From assembly GCA_964573105.1 (NCBI GenBank), contig CAZNIS010000018.1, forward strand, positions 1-64,000: 64,000 nt of DNA, read 5' to 3'. The DNA is from CAKZSB01 sp964573105 (GTDB lineage: Bacteria > Pseudomonadota > Gammaproteobacteria > Granulosicoccales > Granulosicoccaceae). Below, piece after piece: positions 60,390 through 64,000 of this stretch. The first letter of the stretch is position 1. Every line of letters begins with the position of its first letter. The notes beneath the pieces are model-generated. The model was given only the letters and a program-made list of their open reading frames with translations. It did no database searches and had not been told where the DNA came from. The position numbers and the translations under genes were made by a program.

Positions 60390-63300
60390 GTGGTAGCCGA
60401 TTGCGGGTGCAGTGACAGAGCCGCAATCTGGCTAAATTGGCTACCCGTTGATCAGGTGGTCGGCGCTAAGATAGCCGCCCCGACAGCCACGGAACCCTCG
60501 CACCACGTGTTGGATCAGTATCAATTCGACGATGTATTGGACGCGCCTCAAAAGACCCGAATCGCGCCATCTGCGACATCCGGGGCCAGCTCTGGCAGCG
60601 TTCTGCTGGCAGCCGCTGTGGGGTTTGATCCTCTGTTCGATTTGCAGTACCAGGACTGGCTGGCGGCAGATTACTCGGCCCTGTTGGAAAAACACCTCAA
60701 TTTCTCCGATGTAGCGCAAACCGGGCCGTCTCGGGCTGACTGGCAGGCGCTGGCAGCCGGTTTGCAATTGGCACTGTTGTGCGGCGACACCGAGCCCTCT
60801 CGACTGGCCGAGAAGGACGCCTGGCTTGCGCACAGCGACTGCCCGGAAGCACTGGCTGCGCGCAGTGCCGTCGCACTCTTTACTCATCACCCGCAGCAGT
60901 CCATCGATCTTTTTAGTGCGGCCCGTGGCGCAAGCGACGGGTCGCTATCGTCCACGCAGCACCTGCCACGTGGATTGGTGTCGGCGGTCCACGCGCTGGC
61001 GCTGATTCAGCGGACCACGCAGCAGCTGGGTGGCCGGGTCGCAGATGGCTACAGCGCCGACGACAGGCGTGCGCTGGACAAGCTGATCAGTCAGCTGGGC
61101 AATCTGTCTGACGAGTATCAGGCGCAATATCGCGGTGATTGCTTCATGCCGGTGCTGCGTGTGCTCGCCGACTACGTGCGCGTGTTGGCAGGCCAGCGCA
61201 AAATTGAGCAGACATTCTGGCTTGGCGGCCTGCACGTCGATGCCAGCGCCTGGCTTGATCTGTTTTTGAATTTGTGTCGGCACTGGCTCGGCGAGCCACC
61301 GGACGAGCACCTGGTGGCGCGACTGGCAAGCCATGTCGAACGCGCCTCTGATCTGGGCCTGCACTGGTATGTCGACGAGGGGCTGACGCTGCTCTCGGCC
61401 CAGGGTCTGCACCGCGCCAGCGAAGAATTTTTGCCGCAACTGCGCTCCAGTGGCTGGTTGCTGAATATCTGCCAACAGGCAGATGACTGGCAGGCGGACC
61501 TTGAGGCACTTAGCCTGACCGTCCATCGCCACACGCGAATGCGCGACGATGCCCAGCCCGCCGCTGGCGCCAGGCGTGTGTCCTGGTGGCTGTCGGCACG
61601 CGGTGACCGGATCCGTCTGGAACCCCGCGAGCAGCGTCTGCGTCGCGACAAACATTGGGGTGCGAGTCGATTATTTCCGCTGAAGCTCTTGCTGGACGAG
61701 TGCGGGACACTGGATTTTCTGTGCGGCGATGATTTAAAAATCTGCGCGCACCTGCGCAATTGTCTGCAAGACAACCATGCCCTCTATTATGAAAAGTTTT
61801 TCGAGATTACGACGGTCGAGTCGCTCGAGCTGATTCTGCGCCACCCGCGATTGTTTCGCGAAGATCCTGACCTGGAGGATGCACCGAGCCTGGCGGTGAC
61901 AGTGCGCAAGGTTGTGCCGACACTACAGGTGGTGCGCGATGACAGTCTGCAGGAAATTACACTGTCTATGGCACCATTTCCTGATGCGGCTGTTAAGTCA
62001 AGCAGTGATTTTCACTGTTACTGGACAGAATCCGGCACCTTGTCTATCGAACACTTTAGTGAGGGGCAGCTCGACATTGCACAGGCGCTTGGTTTTCGCG
62101 GGTTGAACGTACCGTTGGATGCGGCAGATTCTGTCCTCGAATCGTTGCGTTCGATGGCGAGCCTTCTGGAAGTGCACTCCGATGTCAGTGCCGTGGATAC
62201 CAGCACCGTGGTAGCTGACACCAAAGTATCGTTCCAGTTGCGTCCGCTGGAGCAGGGCCTGGATGTGACCTGTTGTATCTATCCACTGGGTGCAAACGGC
62301 CCCTGTGTCGTACCGGGGCAGGGCAAGCCGGCGCTCTATACCACCATCGCCGGTCGCGCGCGCAACACGGTGCGTGATCTGCCACTCGAGCAAGGCCAGG
62401 CGCAAGCGATCATTCAACAATTGCCTCTGCCTGTCCAGTCCGATCAGTGGCAGTGGACGATTGCAGATGCCGAGAGTGCGCTGGAGCTGCTGGCTGCCTT
62501 GCAGGACAGGGAAGACGAGATTGATTTGCTCTGGCCGGCCAGCGAGCGTATCGCGATGAGCACGATCATCGATACCGATCAAATGCACATTCAGTTCAGC
62601 TCACAGCGTAACGGTATCGATGTGGCGGGTGAGTTGAAGCTCGAATCTGATCAATACGGTGGTTCGCATGTGACGTCGCTGCTCACATCGGCAGATGATG
62701 CGTTTGATGCGACGCGGGTTAATTTAAAGAAATTGCTGGCCTCGCTGGATCAGGCGAAGGGTCGGTTCATTCAGCTCGACGACGGCAAGATTCTGCAGCT
62801 CAGCCGACGCCTGAAACAACAATTGGAGATGCTGCGGGCAGCCAGTGCCGATGGCCCGGCGCATGAGCATTCGGTGCCGGTGCTGGTCGAGGCCTCGCGC
62901 GGCATGGTGCTGCGCGACGATGATAGCTGGAATGAACAACTGGAACGACTGCGCGAGGCAGAGTCGTTGATGCCAGAGCCACCCGCTGCATTGCAGGCGC
63001 AACTGCGCGACTATCAATTGCAGGGCTATCGGTGGATGACCCGGTTGGCGCACTGGGGCGCGGGGGCCTGTCTTGCGGATGATATGGGGCTTGGCAAAAC
63101 CATGCAGAGCCTGTCGCTGATCCTGCAGCGAGCAGATGGAGGGCCAACGCTGGTGGTCGCGCCGACATCGGTCTGTGGCAACTGGCTGGCCGAGGCGGCT
63201 AAATTCGCCCCGTCGCTCCGCTTGATCTGGCTCGGCGATGGCAACCGGGCACGCAAACTGCGCAACGCCAAACCCCATGATCTGTTCGTCTGTAGTTATG

Positions 63301-64000
63301 GCGTGTTGCAAAACGAAATAGAGATGCTGCGCGAGATGCAATGGCAAACCATCATTGCCGACGAGGCGCAGTCGTTCAAGAATCCGGGCACCCGTCGCTC
63401 ACAGGCGATGATGGCCCTGCAGGGGCGGTTTCGAATGATTGCCACCGGCACGCCGATTGAAAATCATCTGGGTGAACTGTGGAACCTTTTCCGATTCATC
63501 AATCCCGGATTACTCGGTTCCAGCCAGACATTCAAAGAACGCTACGCTCACCCGATCGAACTGCGTGAAGATGAATGCGCTCGTGATCGATTGAAGTCAC
63601 TGATTCGCCCTTTCATCCTGCGTCGCCTGAAACGCGAGGTGCTGACCGAGCTGCCGCCGCGCACAGAGATCACGCACCTGGTCGAATTCGACGAGCAACA
63701 GCGCGCTTTCTACGAGGGCTTGCGCAAACAGGCACTATCCAGAATCAGCGAGTTGTCGGGGCTGGATTCAGAGCAGCGTTTTCGCGTGTTGGCTGAAATT
63801 ACCACCCTGCGTCAAGCCAGTTGCCATCCGAAGCTCGTCACCGACACCCCGCCGTGTGACAGCGCCAAGTTAAACGCGTTTGCAAAAATTGTTGAAGAGT
63901 TGCGCCACAACGGCCATCGCTGTCTGGTGTTTAGTCAGTTTGTCGGGCACCTGGCTTTGATACGCGAATACCTGGATGCCAGGCGGATCAGCTATCAGTA
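60390..64000 (+). CDS. SNF2-family DEAD/DEAH helicase (3' end beyond window)
   Basis: The frame opens after a TAA at 60378; GTG at 60390 and GTG at 60456 are candidate starts, none with a strong ribosome site. About 1200 codons are visible. The first ~850 residues are a large accessory region. The ATPase core then shows LRDYQLQGYRWMTRLAHWGAGACLADDMGLGKTMQSLSLIL (motif I with GK-T), VVAPTSVCGNW (Ia), IIADEAQSFKNP (II, DEAQ), ATGTPIENHLGELWNL (III) and FILRRLKREVLTELPPR. Motif IV begins HRCLVFSQFVGHLALI before the edge. A DNA translocase of the SWI2/SNF2 superfamily, similar to RapA/HepA-like stand-alone proteins. Confidence 0.88.
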   Translation, partial: MVADCGCSDRAAIWLNWLPVDQVVGAKIAAPTATEPSHHVLDQYQFDDVLDAPQKTRIAPSATSGASSGSVLLAAAVGFDPLFDLQYQDWLAADYSALLEKHLNFSDVAQTGPSRADWQALAAGLQLALLCGDTEPSRLAEKDAWLAHSDCPEALAARSAVALFTHHPQQSIDLFSAARGASDGSLSSTQHLPRGLVSAVHALALIQRTTQQLGGRVADGYSADDRRALDKLISQLGNLSDEYQAQYRGDCFMPVLRVLADYVRVLAGQRKIEQTFWLGGLHVDASAWLDLFLNLCRHWLGEPPDEHLVARLASHVERASDLGLHWYVDEGLTLLSAQGLHRASEEFLPQLRSSGWLLNICQQADDWQADLEALSLTVHRHTRMRDDAQPAAGARRVSWWLSARGDRIRLEPREQRLRRDKHWGASRLFPLKLLLDECGTLDFLCGDDLKICAHLRNCLQDNHALYYEKFFEITTVESLELILRHPRLFREDPDLEDAPSLAVTVRKVVPTLQVVRDDSLQEITLSMAPFPDAAVKSSSDFHCYWTESGTLSIEHFSEGQLDIAQALGFRGLNVPLDAADSVLESLRSMASLLEVHSDVSAVDTSTVVADTKVSFQLRPLEQGLDVTCCIYPLGANGPCVVPGQGKPALYTTIAGRARNTVRDLPLEQGQAQAIIQQLPLPVQSDQWQWTIADAESALELLAALQDREDEIDLLWPASERIAMSTIIDTDQMHIQFSSQRNGIDVAGELKLESDQYGGSHVTSLLTSADDAFDATRVNLKKLLASLDQAKGRFIQLDDGKILQLSRRLKQQLEMLRAASADGPAHEHSVPVLVEASRGMVLRDDDSWNEQLERLREAESLMPEPPAALQAQLRDYQLQGYRWMTRLAHWGAGACLADDMGLGKTMQSLSLILQRADGGPTLVVAPTSVCGNWLAEAAKFAPSLRLIWLGDGNRARKLRNAKPHDLFVCSYGVLQNEIEMLREMQWQTIIADEAQSFKNPGTRRSQAMMALQGRFRMIATGTPIENHLGELWNLFRFINPGLLGSSQTFKERYAHPIELREDECARDRLKSLIRPFILRRLKREVLTELPPRTEITHLVEFDEQQRAFYEGLRKQALSRISELSGLDSEQRFRVLAEITTLRQASCHPKLVTDTPPCDSAKLNAFAKIVEELRHNGHRCLVFSQFVGHLALIREYLDARRISYQ

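Noticed and set aside
60441..60890. Minus-strand 149-codon frame after the DUF5666 gene
   Set aside because: Opposite the SNF2-family gene, whose frame is continuous and contains clear helicase motifs.
1..64000. CRISPR arrays, insertion sequences, integrases, tRNA or rRNA genes
   Set aside because: No regularly spaced repeats, no transposase or recombinase motifs and no tRNA-like cloverleaf recognised by eye. The T3SS region is not visibly bounded by attachment sites.

Overview
The window looks like chromosomal DNA of a heterotrophic, probably marine, gammaproteobacterium. This is inferred from gene content (leuCDB next to a DUF349 protein, the Bcp, GlmS and BenE types, DUF6502/DUF5666 genes, a methylamine-type catabolic cluster) and moderately high GC; no rRNA or tRNA is present to settle it. 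Both edges cut genes.

Region 1 (1-9.8 kb) is catabolic: the 3' part of a dimethylglycine/sarcosine dehydrogenase-like flavoprotein, an enolase-superfamily enzyme, a class III aminotransferase, a Rieske oxygenase and a BenE-type transporter. A convergent pair of exported proteins (one a lipoprotein, one with a copper-amine-oxidase-like domain and two binding modules) and a bcp peroxiredoxin lie between them. Region 2 (9.8-31.2 kb) is mostly housekeeping and accessory metabolism: a large DUF349 protein, leuB-leuD-leuC, two very small membrane proteins, a PLP decarboxylase, glmS, a methyltransferase, three consecutive Gfo/Idh/MocA dehydrogenases, a class III nucleotide cyclase, a MocR regulator with a palindromic site, a GNAT acetyltransferase, a molybdopterin oxidoreductase and a SPOR-type protein.

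Region 3 (31.6-56.5 kb) is a nearly complete non-flagellar type III secretion system. sctU and a FliO-like gene run leftward. Diverging from them is a rightward run of sctV, C, D, F, I, J, K, L, N, O, P, a FixL/FixJ-like two-component pair, then sctQ, R, S, T. Downstream are small unknown genes, a lipoprotein, a secreted filament-like protein whose C-terminus resembles the needle subunit, a 630-aa protein with two collagen-like blocks split by an EF-hand loop and a harpin-like Gly/Gln/Leu-rich tail, and a second SctQ-like gene. An identical 9-9-7 sequence element (ACTTATAGT, 9 bases, TATATAC-like) precedes sctV, the filament-like gene and the collagen-like gene. It suggests one regulon linking apparatus and exported surface proteins, perhaps controlled by the embedded two-component pair. 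No hydrophobic translocator, gatekeeper or classical effector was recognised.

Region 4 (56.7-64 kb) has two paralogous DUF5666-type lipoproteins around a DUF6502 gene, then the 5' part of a SNF2-family helicase that runs off the right edge.
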